A stretch of DNA of 64,000 nucleotides from CAWFPR01 sp963817635. GTDB lineage: Bacteria > Acidobacteriota > Vicinamibacteria > Vicinamibacterales > 2-12-FULL-66-21. Of the stretch, positions 1 to 10,082 are shown one piece after another; within the stretch, counting starts at the first letter, position 1; each line of letters starts with the position of its first letter. The stretch is from NCBI GenBank assembly GCA_963817635.1, contig CAWFPR010000023.1, positions 62,001 through 126,000 of the forward strand, read 5' to 3'. The position numbers and the translations under genes were made by a program. The notes below the pieces were generated by a model that did no database searches, was not told the origin of the DNA, and was given only the letters and a program-made list of their open reading frames with translations.

Positions 1-2196
1 CGCCGGCTGTGCGAACGACCAGCGCCGGCACGGTCATGGGGATGCCGGACCGCTGGTTGTACGACATATAGATCTCCGCCTGCGGCGGCCCGGTCAGGTC
101 GCCCATTCGCACGTCTTCGACCATCCCGACGATGTCCCAGTTGTCGCGCCCCTTCTCCAGCATCGCCGGGATGCGCCGGCCGATCGGGCGGCCGCTGAAG
201 TACCGCAGGGCGAACGTGCGGTTGACGACGACGACGGGGAGCGATTCGGCGGTGTCGCGGTCGTTCAGCAGGCGCCCGTCGAGGAGCCGGATGCCCATCA
301 CCGAAAAATAATCGGGGCTCACGGTCCGGAACGCCGCATTGACGGACACCCGCTCGCCTCCGGAATCGGCCGGCGGTAAGGTGAAGGCGAGCAGCGATTC
401 CGATCCCGTGAGCGGGAGAATCGTGGTGAACGCAGCCTGGGTGACCCCCGCGGTGCCGCGCAGCCGGTCGAGGACGCCCCGCACGATCGCGGCGCGCCGC
501 TCGTCCGAGTAGGCGGGCTCCGGCATTGGAACGCGCGCGGTCAGCACGTTCGAGACGTCGTAGCCGCGATCGGCGTGCAGCAGCGCGACGAAGCTCCTGA
601 TGAGCAGCGACGCACCGATCAGCAGCACCGACGCCACGGCCACCTGGCCCGCCATGATGAGCGTGCGGGCGCGCGCCGTTTTCGAACGCGATCCGCCGCC
701 GACCGGAGCGAGGCTGTCTTCCGTCAGCGACTCCACCAGGTTCAGGCGTCGCGCATGCAGCGCGGGCAGCAGGCCGAACGCCACGCTCGCGACCACCGAC
801 ACCAGGACGGCGAAACCGAGGACCCACAGATCGAGCGCGACGTCGGCGGCGCGCGGAAAATCCGGAGGGAGAAACGACGGCAGCGCCCGGTCCATCCAGA
901 ACGCCGCCGCGATGCCCACGGCGCCTCCCATCAAGCCGAGCAGGACGTTTTCCACGAGCAGCTGCCGCGCCAGCCGGCGGCTGCCCGCGCCGAGCGCCGA
1001 GCGGATCGCCATCTCGCGCCGGCGGCCGGTGGCGCGCGCGAGCTGGACGCTGGCGACGTTGGCCGTCGCGGTCGCCAGCAGGAGGCCCACCGCCACGAGG
1101 AACACGAGCAGGGCCGGTCGCACCTCCCTCGGTCATCGCCGCGCGCAGCGGCTCGGCCGACACGGTCACCGCCCCGCTGCTGCCGAAGACCGCCATCGCG
1201 GTCAGCTGGGCATCCGGTGCGGCGCGTCCGCGCGCGGTGCCCTCTTCAGCCGCCTGCTGCGGCGTCACGCCGGGCTTCAGCCGCGCCATCGCGCTGAAGA
1301 TTGAAATCGTCCGCCCCTCGCTCCCCTTCGCGACGACGGGCGGGACGCGCATGGGCGTCCACGCGCGCGTCTCGCGGTCAGGAAAATAGAAGTCGCGCGG
1401 CATGACGCCGATGATCGTGTAGGGCTCGCCGTCGAGCCGCACGGCCTGGCCAATCGCGTCGGCGCGGCCGCCGTAGCGTTCCTGCCAGAGCCCGTACGAC
1501 AGCACAATCGTGTGATCCTGCGAAGGGTCGCCGGTGAAGAGCGCGCCCACGACCAGGATACCCGTTCACCATGGGCAGTGCGGAAGGCGTGACCTCGGCG
1601 ATCTGCATCCGTTCGGGCTCGCCGGACTGGGTGAGGGTCGCGTCGCCTGTCGCGTATCCGCCCAGCGCCTCGATGGTCGCCGGGTTGTCGCTCCACGAGA
1701 GGAACGTGCCGTTGGTGAGAACGTTGAGGCGCCGTGTGCTGCCCTCGCGAGTTTCCGTGAGGTTCACGAGCCGATCCGCGCCAGGCCACGGCAGCGGCTT
1801 GAACAGCACGCCCCAGGCGACGCTGAAGAGCACCGTCGTCGCTCCGATTCCCAGCGCCATCGTGAGCATCGAGACGGCCGTCGCGCCCGGCCGTTTGCGA
1901 AGGAGACGAAACGCGTATCGCACGTCGTGCAGGATGCCGACGAAGCCCGAGGTGCCCGCGGCCGGCGCGTGCACGACCGGCGCGCGGCTGGTGCGGCGCG
2001 TCAGCCGTTCGGCGTCAGCGCACCAGAGGGCGATCTGCTGATCGAGCCGCGCGTCGGCTTCGGCCGGCGTCGCTCCGTCGGCGCGCGCGGTCTCGTACAT
2101 CGCCTGTGCGTGCTGCGCCAGTTCGTCAAGGATCTCGTCGTCCGGAATGTGTCCCGCTGCGGCGAGCGCCTGCCGGATCCGATTCTTCATGGTCAT
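1..2196 (-). CDS. ADOP/MacB-type ABC permease, 3' part outside the window, frame interrupted
   Basis: Membrane permease of the large MacB/FtsX class found as orphan, often PadR-linked proteins in Acidobacteriota; substrate unknown. The N-terminus (about residues 1-65) is a soluble permease prefix domain, followed by a DVRYAFRLLRKRPG entry motif, a first membrane helix and a periplasmic core domain. Further on come the FtsX-like segment with REMAIRSALGAG and a second periplasmic domain, cut by the left edge. The start is chosen because GGAGAGG lies about 8 bases before the ATG at 2196. The frame shifts near 1560, where one base less would join VNG to ILVVGALF, and again near 1130. The protein reads normally either side, so these look like sequence errors. 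It follows the PadR gene by 15 bases in an apparent operon. Confidence 0.85.
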
Positions 2197-2211
2197 GGTT
2201 CGCCTCTCCGG

Positions 2212-2556
2212 CTAGGCCGGCTTGAAACCCGCTACGCGGTTCAGGCCGTTGAAAAAGGTTTCCCAGACGCTGCGCTGGCTGGCGAGCGTCTTGCGCCCGG
2301 CGGACGTGAGCCGGTAATAGCGCCGGCGGCGCTGGCCGGCCTTCTCGACCCAGCGCCCCTCGATGAGCGCCTTGTCCTCCATCCGGTAGAGCGTCGGATA
2401 GAGCGAGGCGACATGAAAACTGATGGCGCCATGCGACCGCTCGCCGATGAGGCGCGCCAGGTCGTACCCATGCCGCTCGCGCTCCTCGAGCAGCGCGAGG
2501 ATGAGGAGTTCCGCGCTCCCCCGCTTCAATTCGCGGGACAATGCATCGATGCCCAT
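2212..2556 (-). CDS. PadR-family transcriptional regulator
   Basis: Small winged-helix repressor of the PadR family (about 114 aa). Visible features are the LLILALLEERERHGYDLARL helix-turn-helix region, the SLYPTLYRMEDKALIEGRW recognition-helix and wing region, and a short C-terminal dimerisation helix. It lies 15 bases upstream of the large permease gene and probably controls it, the usual PadR/permease arrangement. An in-frame start exists 39 bases upstream, but I prefer the ATG at 2556 because its MGIDALSRELKRG N-terminus is family-like and because the extra upstream codons would be made of the direct-repeat operator candidate. Confidence 0.85.
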   Translation of the reverse strand: MGIDALSRELKRGSAELLILALLEERERHGYDLARLIGERSHGAISFHVASLYPTLYRMEDKALIEGRWVEKAGQRRRRYYRLTSAGRKTLASQRSVWETFFNGLNRVAGFKPA

Positions 2557-2582
2557 ATATGGACACGTTATATATGGACACG
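2555..2582 (-). promoter_or_regulatory. Direct-repeat operator/promoter candidate of the PadR gene
   Basis: Two perfect 13-base copies of ATATATGGACACG (2555-2567 and 2570-2582) sit 15 bases apart, directly over the PadR start codon. On the coding strand the distal copy gives TATATA, which could serve as a -10 box for a transcript with almost no leader. PadR proteins commonly autoregulate, so an operator here is plausible. That role is inferred. Confidence 0.5.
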
Positions 2583-2594
2583 CTTTGGGTGTCA

Positions 2595-2706
2595 AGGGGC
2601 TTCAGGCTTCAGGCTCAGGCTTCGGGCTTGCGGACGGGTGGGCTCGAGGCCTGCGGCTTGGGCCCGCCGCGCCGCCTCACGCCCGAAGCCTGAAGCCTGA
2701 AGCCCC
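2595..2706. repeat. Heptad-repeat inverted hairpin at the end of the transporter operon
   Basis: The left arm is built from GGCTTCA-type heptads (2595-2627). The right arm (about 2680-2706) is its reverse complement over about 27 bases, apart from one extra unit on the left. The hairpin starts right after the transporter operon stop codon at 2707 on the minus strand, so it could act as a terminator. The same 7-base vocabulary recurs near 12.7, 13.2, 23.1 and 43.3 kb. Confidence 0.8.
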
Positions 2707-3621
2707 TCAGACCGTGCGCCAGCGATCGAGCGAGGCGGCGACGAGAAGCACGGCGCCCTTGACGATCAACTGGTCGTAGGAGCTCACGCGGAAGAGATTC
2801 AGGCCGTTGTTGAGGATGCCGATGAAGAACGCGCCGGCCAGCGTGCCCCAGAGCGAGCCGCGGCCGCCGAAGAGGCTCGTGCCGCCAACGACGACGGCTG
2901 CGATCGCGTCGAGTTCGTAGAACTCGCCGGCGCGGGGATAGCCGGCGCTCAGCCTGGACGCGACGAGAACGCCCGCCAGGCCCGCAGTCAGGCCCGAGAT
3001 CGCGTACACGCTGAATTCCACGACGCGCACGCGCACGCCCGAGAGCCACGCCGCGTCGCGGTTGCCGCCCGTGGCGTACACGTGGCGGCCGTACGGGGTG
3101 CGCATCAGCAGCACCCAGGCGAGCGCGAAGACCGCGCCCATGATCAGCGCCGTCGCGAGGCTGGTGCTGATCGATCCGAAGGCCGGCGGCAATCCCGAGA
3201 TCGTGCGCGCGTCGGTGTACTTGTAGGCGGCGCCACGCGCGATCAGCATCGTCGCCAGCGTGACGATGAAGGCGGGCACGCGCAGCGTCGTGATCGTCAG
3301 CCCGTTGAAGACGCCGACCGCCATGCCGACGAGCAGCCCCGCGAGCACGCCGGCGAGCACCCCCTGCCCGTGTACCAGCACGTCGGCGCAGACGACGCCC
3401 GACAGGCCGACCACCGAGCCGACCGAGAGGTCGATGCCGGCCGTCAGGATCACGAACGTCATCCCGGCGGCCAGGATCGCGGTGAACGCGTTCTGGCGCA
3501 GCACGTTCGACAGGTTCTCGGCGGTGAAGAACGCGTCGGTCGTCAGGGCCAGGATCAGGCACTCCAGGCCGAGCGCGACGAAGATCGCGTAGCGCGAGAT
3601 CCAGCGCCGGAGGCGATTCAT
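2707..3621 (-). CDS. rbsC: Ribose/xylose-type ABC transporter permease (RbsC-like)
   Basis: Inner-membrane permease of the carbohydrate uptake transporter 2 family, 304 aa, normal length. Hydrophobic helices run along the protein. The conserved ILTAGIDLSVGSVVGLSG segment and the cytoplasmic loop GRHVYATGGNRDAAWLSGV, with GGTSLFGGRGS nearer the C-terminus, are diagnostic of RbsC-like proteins. Its start overlaps the end of the ATPase gene by 4 bases. The sugar cannot be told from sequence; the symbol marks the family only. Confidence 0.88.
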   Translation of the reverse strand: MNRLRRWISRYAIFVALGLECLILALTTDAFFTAENLSNVLRQNAFTAILAAGMTFVILTAGIDLSVGSVVGLSGVVCADVLVHGQGVLAGVLAGLLVGMAVGVFNGLTITTLRVPAFIVTLATMLIARGAAYKYTDARTISGLPPAFGSISTSLATALIMGAVFALAWVLLMRTPYGRHVYATGGNRDAAWLSGVRVRVVEFSVYAISGLTAGLAGVLVASRLSAGYPRAGEFYELDAIAAVVVGGTSLFGGRGSLWGTLAGAFFIGILNNGLNLFRVSSYDQLIVKGAVLLVAASLDRWRTV

Positions 3622-5127
3622 GAGGCCAGCGCCATGACGCGCTCGGGCGTCGCTTCCGATCGGGCGAGTTCACCGGTGGTCCGGCCTTCCCGCAAGACGA
3701 CGACGCGATCGGCCATGCCGAGCACTTCCGGCAGCTCCGAGGAAATCATCAGCACGGCGAGCCCCTCCGCGGTCAGCCGGTTCATGAGCGTGTAGATTTC
3801 AGCCCGCGCGCCGACGTCCACGCCGCGCGTCGGTTCGTCCAGGATCAGCAGGCGCCGGGGCTTGAGAAGATAGCGCGCGAGCAGCATCTTCTGCTGGTTG
3901 CCTCCCGAGAGCGTGGCGGCCGGCTGCGACAGGCTCTGCGCCGCGCGACGTCGAACTCCCTGGCCTTGTGCGACGCGGCCGCACGCTCGCGCGACAGGCG
4001 CAGGAGGAAGCCGGGCGCATACTGGCGCAGGAACGCGATGGTGATGTTCGACTCGGTCGCCATCATGGGGAAGATGCCGCGCGCCTTGCGATCCTCCGTG
4101 ACGTAGGCAACTCCGCGGCCGATCGCCTCGGACGGGCGATCGGAACCGCGCCGGGCGGCCGTCGAGCCGGATCTCGCCGGTCGAACCGAGCGCACCGGCC
4201 AGCGCGAGCGCCGTAGACGTGCGGCCGGCGCCGACGAGCCCCGCGAGGCCGACGATCTCGCCTTCGCGAACCGTGAGCGATACATCATGGAACCGCGGCG
4301 GGCTCGACAGTCCGCGCACCTCCAGCACCGTCCTCCCCGGCGACGGCGACGCGCTCGGGAAACTCCTCGGATACATCGCGTCCGACCATCCAGCGAATCA
4401 GTTGCGTCCGCTCCAGCCCCGCCGCCTCCACGGTCGTCACGCTGCCGCCCGTCGCGCAGGACCGTCACCCGATCGGCCAGCGCGAAAATCTCTTCGAGGC
4501 GGTGCGAGATATAGATGATGCCCAGGCCGCGCTCGCGCAGCCGGCGGAGCACCGTGAAGAGGCGATCGACCTCGAGCGCCGACAGCGTCGCCGACGGCTC
4601 GTCCAGGATCAGCACGCGTGCGTCGATCGCCAGCGCGCGCGCGATCTCGACCATCTGCTGCTGCGGCGACGCTCAGGCCACCGACCGGCGCGGCCGCGCT
4701 GACCCGCATGCCCAGCTCGTCGAGCACGCGCCTGCACCGCGCGCAGCATCTCCCCGCGCCGCAGGAACGGCCGGCCGCGCTCCCGGCCGAGCCAGATGTT
4801 TTCGGCGACCGTCAGTTCCGGCACGAGCGCGAATTCCTGATAGACGATGCTGAGGCCGCGCAGGCGCACGGCGAGCGGGTCGCCGGACGGCAGCGGGCGC
4901 CCGTCGAGCGTCACTTCGCCGGCATCCGGCGTGACCGCGCCGCCGAACATCTTGATGAGGGTGGACTTGCCGGCGCCGTTCTCGCCGACGAGCGCGTGGA
5001 TCTCCCCGGCGGCCAGCTCGAAGTCCACCTCGTCAACGGCGCGGGCGCCGCCGTAGATTTTCGTCAGGCCGGAGGCCACGAGCAGGCGGCTCCGGCCTGC
5101 CGCCGGGGCGGAGCGCGAAGGCGTCAT
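3618..5127 (-). CDS. rbsA: Sugar ABC transporter double ATPase (RbsA-like), frame interrupted about five times
   Basis: Cytoplasmic tandem ATP-binding protein energising the sugar transporter. The first nucleotide-binding domain shows the P-loop GENGAGKST and, in another frame, the Walker B stretch VLILDEPSATL and IYISHRLEEIF. The second domain has GLVGAGRTS in place of a classic P-loop (typical of the second domain of RbsA), then LSGGNQQKMLLARYL and LLILDEPTRGVDVGARAEIY. The frame changes near 4745, 4675, 4440, 4150 and 3940. Every conserved block is present in order, and the flanking permease and binding protein are intact, so sequencing error is more likely than decay. ATGA-type overlaps with both neighbours support a single operon. 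Confidence 0.85.
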
Positions 5128-6059
5128 TTCCCTCCGAGCGTGTGCGCGTCGATAATCGACACCTCCACCGACACGATCGGCGGCACGCTCTCCCCCGCCA
5201 GGTGCTTCGCGATCATGTCGATCGCCGTGCGCCCGATTTTCTTCGGGTCCTGCACCACCTCCGCTTTCAACGGCCCCCCGGAGCGAATCGCGTCGCGGGC
5301 CTCGGGCGACGCATCGTAGCCGACGACGACGACGTCCTTGCGGCCGGCCGCCTCGAGCACGGCGGTCGCACCGAGCGCGGAGTCGTCGTTGATGCCGAAG
5401 ACGCCCTTCAGATCCCGATTCGCCTGGAGCGCGTCTTCCATGACCGCCATCGCACGCGCCCGCTGCCCGTCGGCCGACGGCCGCGCCACGATGGTGATGC
5501 CCGGGTGGTTCTTCATCTCCTCGTCGAAGCCTCTCACCCGATCCTGCACGGACGCGACCGTCGGGTGATCGATGATGATGACCTTCCCCTTGTCGCCGAT
5601 GAGTTCGGCCAGGGCCTTCGCCGCCAGGCGCCCCCCCTGCACGTTGTCGCTCGCCACGTGCGAGACGATATGGCCGCCACGGGCGGCGATGTCGGCGGTG
5701 AAGACGGGAATGCCGGCGCGCTCAGGCGCGGCCAGTTGCGGCACGATGGCGCTGGAGTCGCACGGCGCGGCGAGGATCGCGGAGACCTTCTGGGCCACGA
5801 AGTCCTCGATCTGCGCTGCCTGCTTCGCTGGATCCATCTCGCACGCGACGACAATCAGGTCCAGGTTCTGCTTCGCGGCCTCGTCGCGCAGCCCTTCCTC
5901 GAGATCCTTGAAAAACGAGTGCGTCTGCGTGAGCAGCGTGACTCCGACCACGGGACGCTTCGCCCCTACCGGCTGATTCGAACCACTGCCGCAGGCCGCC
6001 GCCGCCACCGCCATCGCCACCACCGCCGTCCACCGGGCCGCCGAGAGGATTGATCGCAT
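5124..6059 (-). CDS. rbsB: Sugar-binding lipoprotein of ABC transporter (RbsB-like)
   Basis: Periplasmic substrate-binding protein, family Peripla_BP_4 (about 311 aa). An export signal ends in the lipobox AVAAAACGSGS, so it is probably lipid-anchored. The mature part begins VVGVTLLTQTHSFFKDLEEG and contains the family-typical GVFGINDDSALGA segment. I chose the ATG at 6059 because the signal peptide begins there; a GTG 27 bases upstream adds only non-signal residues. No Shine-Dalgarno is visible, but TATACT lies a few bases before the ATG, compatible with a very short leader. First gene of the operon that continues with the ATPase and permease. Confidence 0.88.
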   Translation of the reverse strand: MRSILSAARWTAVVAMAVAAAACGSGSNQPVGAKRPVVGVTLLTQTHSFFKDLEEGLRDEAAKQNLDLIVVACEMDPAKQAAQIEDFVAQKVSAILAAPCDSSAIVPQLAAPERAGIPVFTADIAARGGHIVSHVASDNVQGGRLAAKALAELIGDKGKVIIIDHPTVASVQDRVRGFDEEMKNHPGITIVARPSADGQRARAMAVMEDALQANRDLKGVFGINDDSALGATAVLEAAGRKDVVVVGYDASPEARDAIRSGGPLKAEVVQDPKKIGRTAIDMIAKHLAGESVPPIVSVEVSIIDAHTLGGK

Positions 6060-6080
6060 GGAGGAAGTATAGGCCGACCA

Positions 6081-6123
6081 CACCACGGATCACAGACCGC
6101 ACCACGGAGTACACGGATTACAC
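6081..6123. repeat. CACGGA-rich intergenic repeat
   Basis: The gap between the transporter and the mannosidase contains several spaced copies of ACCACGGA(T/G) and TACACGGATTACAC. The same string recurs at 20016-20036. It is a dispersed intergenic repeat with no coding sense. I see no convincing promoter for either divergent gene here. Confidence 0.6.
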
Positions 6124-6210
6124 GTTGGCGGGAACCACGGAGAACGTGGTCTCCCCGGGTAGCGCCGGCGCGGCGTCCGTGGTCAAATACGCACGTCTGG
6201 AGTACACACC

Positions 6211-9200
6211 ATGCGCAAACGCGTCACGCTCGCCATGACGATCTTCGCGTTCACCGTGGGTCTCACCCAGGTGCTCACGCAGGACGCCGGCAATAAATCG
6301 ACCCTGTACCTGGTCGCGACGGCCCACCTCGACTCGCAGTGGAACTGGACGGTCCAGGACAGCATCCGCCAGTTCGTGCCCGACACGTTCCGCACGAACA
6401 TCGCGTACTTCAAGAAATACCCGCACTACACATTCAGCTGGGAAGGCGCGATCCACTACATGTGGTTCAAGGAGTACTACCCGGACGAGTGGCCCGAGGT
6501 GCAGAAATACGTCGCCGAGGATCGCTGGCGGCTCGCAGGCTCGTGGATCAACGCGGTTGACACCAACATGCCGTCGCCCGAATCGCTCTTCCGGCAGACG
6601 CTGTACGCGCAGCGGTTCTTCCGGCAGGAGTTCAAGAAGCAGTCGCGCGACATCTACCTGCCGGACTGTTTCGGATTCGCGTTCTCCCTGCCGTCGGTTG
6701 CCGCACACGCCGGCCTCCAGTCGTTCTCGACCCAGAAGCTCACGTGGGGGCGGCCGATTCCGTTTCCCATCGGCCGCTGGAAGGGCGTGGACGGCAGCGA
6801 AATCGTCGCGGAGCTGAACCCCGGCAACTACGTGACGCGCATCACCGAAGACATCGTGCCGGCGTCCACGAACGGCAGCCGGAACCCGAACGCGAAGCCG
6901 TACTGGACCGGCGACCCCACGCCGGTCGGCGACGGCCAGTCGCTCGAGTTCAAGTACTTCGGCACGGGCGACGTCGGTGGCGGGCCGACCGAGGAGTCGG
7001 TGCAGTTCGTCGAGAAGGCCCTCGCGTCGCAGAATCCGGCGCTGGAGGTGCGCAACACGTCACCCGATCAGCTCGTGAAGGACCTCACCCCGGCCCAGCG
7101 CGCCGCGCTGCCGGAATACGACGGCGAACTGATCCTGAAGACCCACGGCACCGGCTGCTACACGTCGCAGACGGCGATGAAGGCGTTCAATCGCCAGAAC
7201 GAGCTGCTCGCCGACAGCGCCGAGCGTGCCGCCGTAGCCGCCGAGTACGTCGGCGGGCTCGGCTACCCCTCCACTCGGCTGCGCGAAGCGTGGATCCGTT
7301 TCCTCTGGCACCAGTTCCACGACGACATGACCGGCACCTGCATTCCGCAGGCGTACCAGTTCTCGTGGAACGACGAGCTCGCATCGCTCAACCAGTTCGC
7401 CGGCGTTCTGACGAGCTCGACCAGCGCGGTCTCGAGCCTCCTCGACACGCGCGGACAGGGCGTGCCGGTCGTCGTCTTCAACCCGATCTCCTCGTCGCGC
7501 CGCGACGTGGTTGACGCAACCGTTCGCCTCACGGCGCCGGCGACCGGCGTGCGGGTCGTGGACGGCGCGACCGGACGCGCGGTGCCCTCACAGGTCGTCG
7601 GCACCACGGCCTCGGGCACCCGCATCCTCTTCGTCGCCGAGGCGCCGTCGGTCGGATTCCGGGTCTACCACGTCACGGCAGGCGCGGCGGGCGCGCCCGC
7701 GCCCTCGTCGCTCAAGGTCACCGCCACGACGCTCGAGAACAACCGGCTGTCGGTGAAGATCGACGCCAACGGCGACATCGCCTCCATTTACGACAAGGAC
7801 GCCAAGCGTGAACTGCTGCGCGCGCCCGTCATGCTGGAGCTGCGCGACGACCCGTCGGCGTCGTGGCCGGCGTGGGAGGTGCTCTACGACACGGTTCAGG
7901 CACCCGCGCGCGAGTATGTCGCCAATCCCACCATGCGCATCGTCGAGCGCGGGCCCGCGCGCGTCGGGATCGAGATCACGCGTCATGCGGCGGGTTCGAC
8001 GTTCGTGCAGACCGTCCGCCTCTCGGAAGGCGGCGATCGCGTGGACGTAGAGAACCTCGTGGACTGGAAGTCGCCCAACTCGCTGCTGAAGGCATCGTTC
8101 CCTCTGGCGGCGGCCAATCCGAAAGCGACTTACGATCTCGGGCTCGGCACGATCGCCCGCTCGAACAACGAACCGGACCAGTACGAGGTGCCGGCGCAGA
8201 AGTGGGCCGACATCACCGACACGTCCGGCGCGTTCGGCGTGGGGATCCTCAACGACAGCAAGTACGGCTGGGACAAGCCCGCCGACGACACGCTGCGCCT
8301 GACGCTGATTCACACGCCGAAGCCGCGCGCGAGCTACACCTACCAGAGCAGCAACGACCTGGGACGCCATCGCTTCACGTTCGCCATCGCGGGGCACGCG
8401 GGCGACTGGCGCCGCGGCCGCCTGCCGCTGCGCGCCGCGGAACTGAACCAGCCGCTGCTCGCCTTCCAGGCCGGCGCGCACGACGGCGCCCTCGGCCGGA
8501 GCTTCTCGATGCTGACCGTCGATGATGCGAGCGGCCAGGTCGCGGCGGTTGCGCTGAAGAAGGCGGAGGATTCCGACGAGATCATCGTGCGGCTCCAGGA
8601 GCGCTACGGGATGGCGGCCAGGCCCACGCTCCGCTTCGCCGGACGGATCACCGCCGCGCGCGAGGTCAACGGCGCCGAGGAGCCGATGGCGCCGATCGCC
8701 CTTCCCGCGGGCCGCGGCGGCGCGCCCGCGGAGTCCGCCGCGAGCCTCTCGATTGATCTGAAGCCCTATCAGCCGCGCGCGATTGCGGTGCGCCTCACGC
8801 CGGCGGCCGCCGGCGGGTCGGCCGACGCGCCGTCGCCGCAGGGACGCGGCAACACGCCGCCGCCCGCGCCGCTCGCGGCGCCGCAGCGCGCCTCCACGCC
8901 GCTGCCCCTGCCGTTCAACCTGGACGGCATCTCGTCGGATGGCAAGCGTGACGATGGCGACTTCGACGGCCACGGACATACGCTCGCCGCCGAACTGCTG
9001 CCGCAGACGCTGACGCTCGACGGCGTCACGTTCGACCTGGGGTCGAACGCGCCGGGCGCGAAGAACGTCCTGGTGCCGGCGGGCGAGCGGCTGACGCTGC
9101 CAGACGGGGAGTTCAACCGCGTGTACGTGCTGGCGTCGGCGGTCGGCGGAGACGTGGCCGCGGCCTTCGGCGCGGGTACCGGCACGCGTTCGGTGACGAT

Positions 9201-9642
9201 TCGCGAATGGCAGGGCCCGGTCGGCCAGTGGGACAGCCGCCTCAAGGAACCGTCCGCGCTGCGCGAGCCGTTCGTGCCGGCGCCGCGGGGCAACCAGAAT
9301 GTGAGCACCACGCCGTCGCAACAGGAGATCCAGGCGGGCCTCGTCGTGCAGTGGAATCCGGCGACCGGCGAGGTCAGCGGGATCGAGAACATCCGGCCGG
9401 GATTCGTCAAGCGCGACGAGATTGCCTGGATCGGTACCCACCGGCACGAGCCTGGCGGCAACCAGATCTACGTGGCAAGCTACGTATTCGCCTACGCGAT
9501 CGACCTGCCCGCCGGCGTGCGCGAGATCCGGCTGCCGTCGAACAGGAGCATCCGCATCCTGGCAGCCACCGCCGTCAACGAGCCCGCGCGCGTGAGGCCC
9601 GCGACGCCGCTCTACGCGGTGGAGCTGGGGGACAAGCGGTAG
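6211..9642 (+). CDS. Secreted glycoside hydrolase family 38 alpha-mannosidase-like enzyme
   Basis: Large exported glycosidase of 1143 aa, uninterrupted. It starts with a signal peptide (about residues 1-23). The GH38 catalytic domain follows: HLDSQWNWT (His39 and Asp41, expected zinc ligands) and LPDCFGFAFSLP, whose Asp151 aligns with the GH38 nucleophile. HQFHDDMTGTCIPQ near residue 370 is another conserved GH38 block. The C-terminal half should form the beta-sandwich domains of the family and includes a Gly/Pro/Ala-rich linker near residues 870-900. It probably trims alpha-mannosides in the periplasm or outside the cell. It is transcribed alone, divergent from the sugar transporter, so a role in feeding that uptake system is possible but unproven. 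Confidence 0.88.
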   Translation: MRKRVTLAMTIFAFTVGLTQVLTQDAGNKSTLYLVATAHLDSQWNWTVQDSIRQFVPDTFRTNIAYFKKYPHYTFSWEGAIHYMWFKEYYPDEWPEVQKYVAEDRWRLAGSWINAVDTNMPSPESLFRQTLYAQRFFRQEFKKQSRDIYLPDCFGFAFSLPSVAAHAGLQSFSTQKLTWGRPIPFPIGRWKGVDGSEIVAELNPGNYVTRITEDIVPASTNGSRNPNAKPYWTGDPTPVGDGQSLEFKYFGTGDVGGGPTEESVQFVEKALASQNPALEVRNTSPDQLVKDLTPAQRAALPEYDGELILKTHGTGCYTSQTAMKAFNRQNELLADSAERAAVAAEYVGGLGYPSTRLREAWIRFLWHQFHDDMTGTCIPQAYQFSWNDELASLNQFAGVLTSSTSAVSSLLDTRGQGVPVVVFNPISSSRRDVVDATVRLTAPATGVRVVDGATGRAVPSQVVGTTASGTRILFVAEAPSVGFRVYHVTAGAAGAPAPSSLKVTATTLENNRLSVKIDANGDIASIYDKDAKRELLRAPVMLELRDDPSASWPAWEVLYDTVQAPAREYVANPTMRIVERGPARVGIEITRHAAGSTFVQTVRLSEGGDRVDVENLVDWKSPNSLLKASFPLAAANPKATYDLGLGTIARSNNEPDQYEVPAQKWADITDTSGAFGVGILNDSKYGWDKPADDTLRLTLIHTPKPRASYTYQSSNDLGRHRFTFAIAGHAGDWRRGRLPLRAAELNQPLLAFQAGAHDGALGRSFSMLTVDDASGQVAAVALKKAEDSDEIIVRLQERYGMAARPTLRFAGRITAAREVNGAEEPMAPIALPAGRGGAPAESAASLSIDLKPYQPRAIAVRLTPAAAGGSADAPSPQGRGNTPPPAPLAAPQRASTPLPLPFNLDGISSDGKRDDGDFDGHGHTLAAELLPQTLTLDGVTFDLGSNAPGAKNVLVPAGERLTLPDGEFNRVYVLASAVGGDVAAAFGAGTGTRSVTIREWQGPVGQWDSRLKEPSALREPFVPAPRGNQNVSTTPSQQEIQAGLVVQWNPATGEVSGIENIRPGFVKRDEIAWIGTHRHEPGGNQIYVASYVFAYAIDLPAGVREIRLPSNRSIRILAATAVNEPARVRPATPLYAVELGDKR

Positions 9643-9649
9643 CTTTCTG

Positions 9650-10080
9650 CGACTTGCGCGGCTACCGCGGCACGGGCCGACGGTTGTCGAGCTGCACGGG
9701 CGGACGACCTCGGCACGAAGAGGCACGAAGGACACGACGAGCACGAAGAAGAAAACGAAGAGACCCGAATAGGCGCGAGCCGCTGTCGAGCGGCACGGCC
9801 CGACGGCTTCGGCACGAAGGCGCGATCCCGGCGGGACGACGACCGCAGGGCGGGTCGGGGTGCCGGCCGTTCGGCCGGCGCCTGGGATACGCGCCGAACC
9901 GCAATCGCAAGCAGCATCTGCATCCGGGGCTGTTTGCGATTGTGGTTCGGCGCGTATCCCGCCGCGCGAAGCGCGGCCCCGACCCGCCGCAGCGGGACAC
10001 GCCTTCGTGCCCTTCGTGTCCTTCGTGCCTCTTCGTGCCGAGGGGCCGTCGGCCCGTGCAGTTCGACAGCGGCTGTCGCC
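9650..10080. repeat. Nested long inverted repeats between convergent genes
   Basis: No gene is seen here. The inner arms 9884-9910 and 9934-9960 match at 26 of 27 positions, separated by 23 bases. Further out, GGCGGGTCGGGG pairs with CCCCGACCCGCC. The outer flanks carry CACGAAG-type repeats on the left (about 9713-9760) and their complement CTTCGTG on the right (about 10003-10040). The whole segment could fold as one branched cruciform. It lies between the 3' ends of the mannosidase and the second ADOP permease, so it could terminate both transcripts. Confidence 0.8.
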
Positions 10081-10082
10081 GG

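Noticed and set aside
575..1304. Long plus-strand open frames over the first permease
   Set aside because: Arg/His/Ser-rich shadow frames of the minus-strand permease, with no family motifs.
3618..5127. rbsA as a true pseudogene
   Set aside because: All motifs of both ATPase domains are present in order, flanking genes are intact, and similar breaks occur window-wide. Sequence error is simpler.
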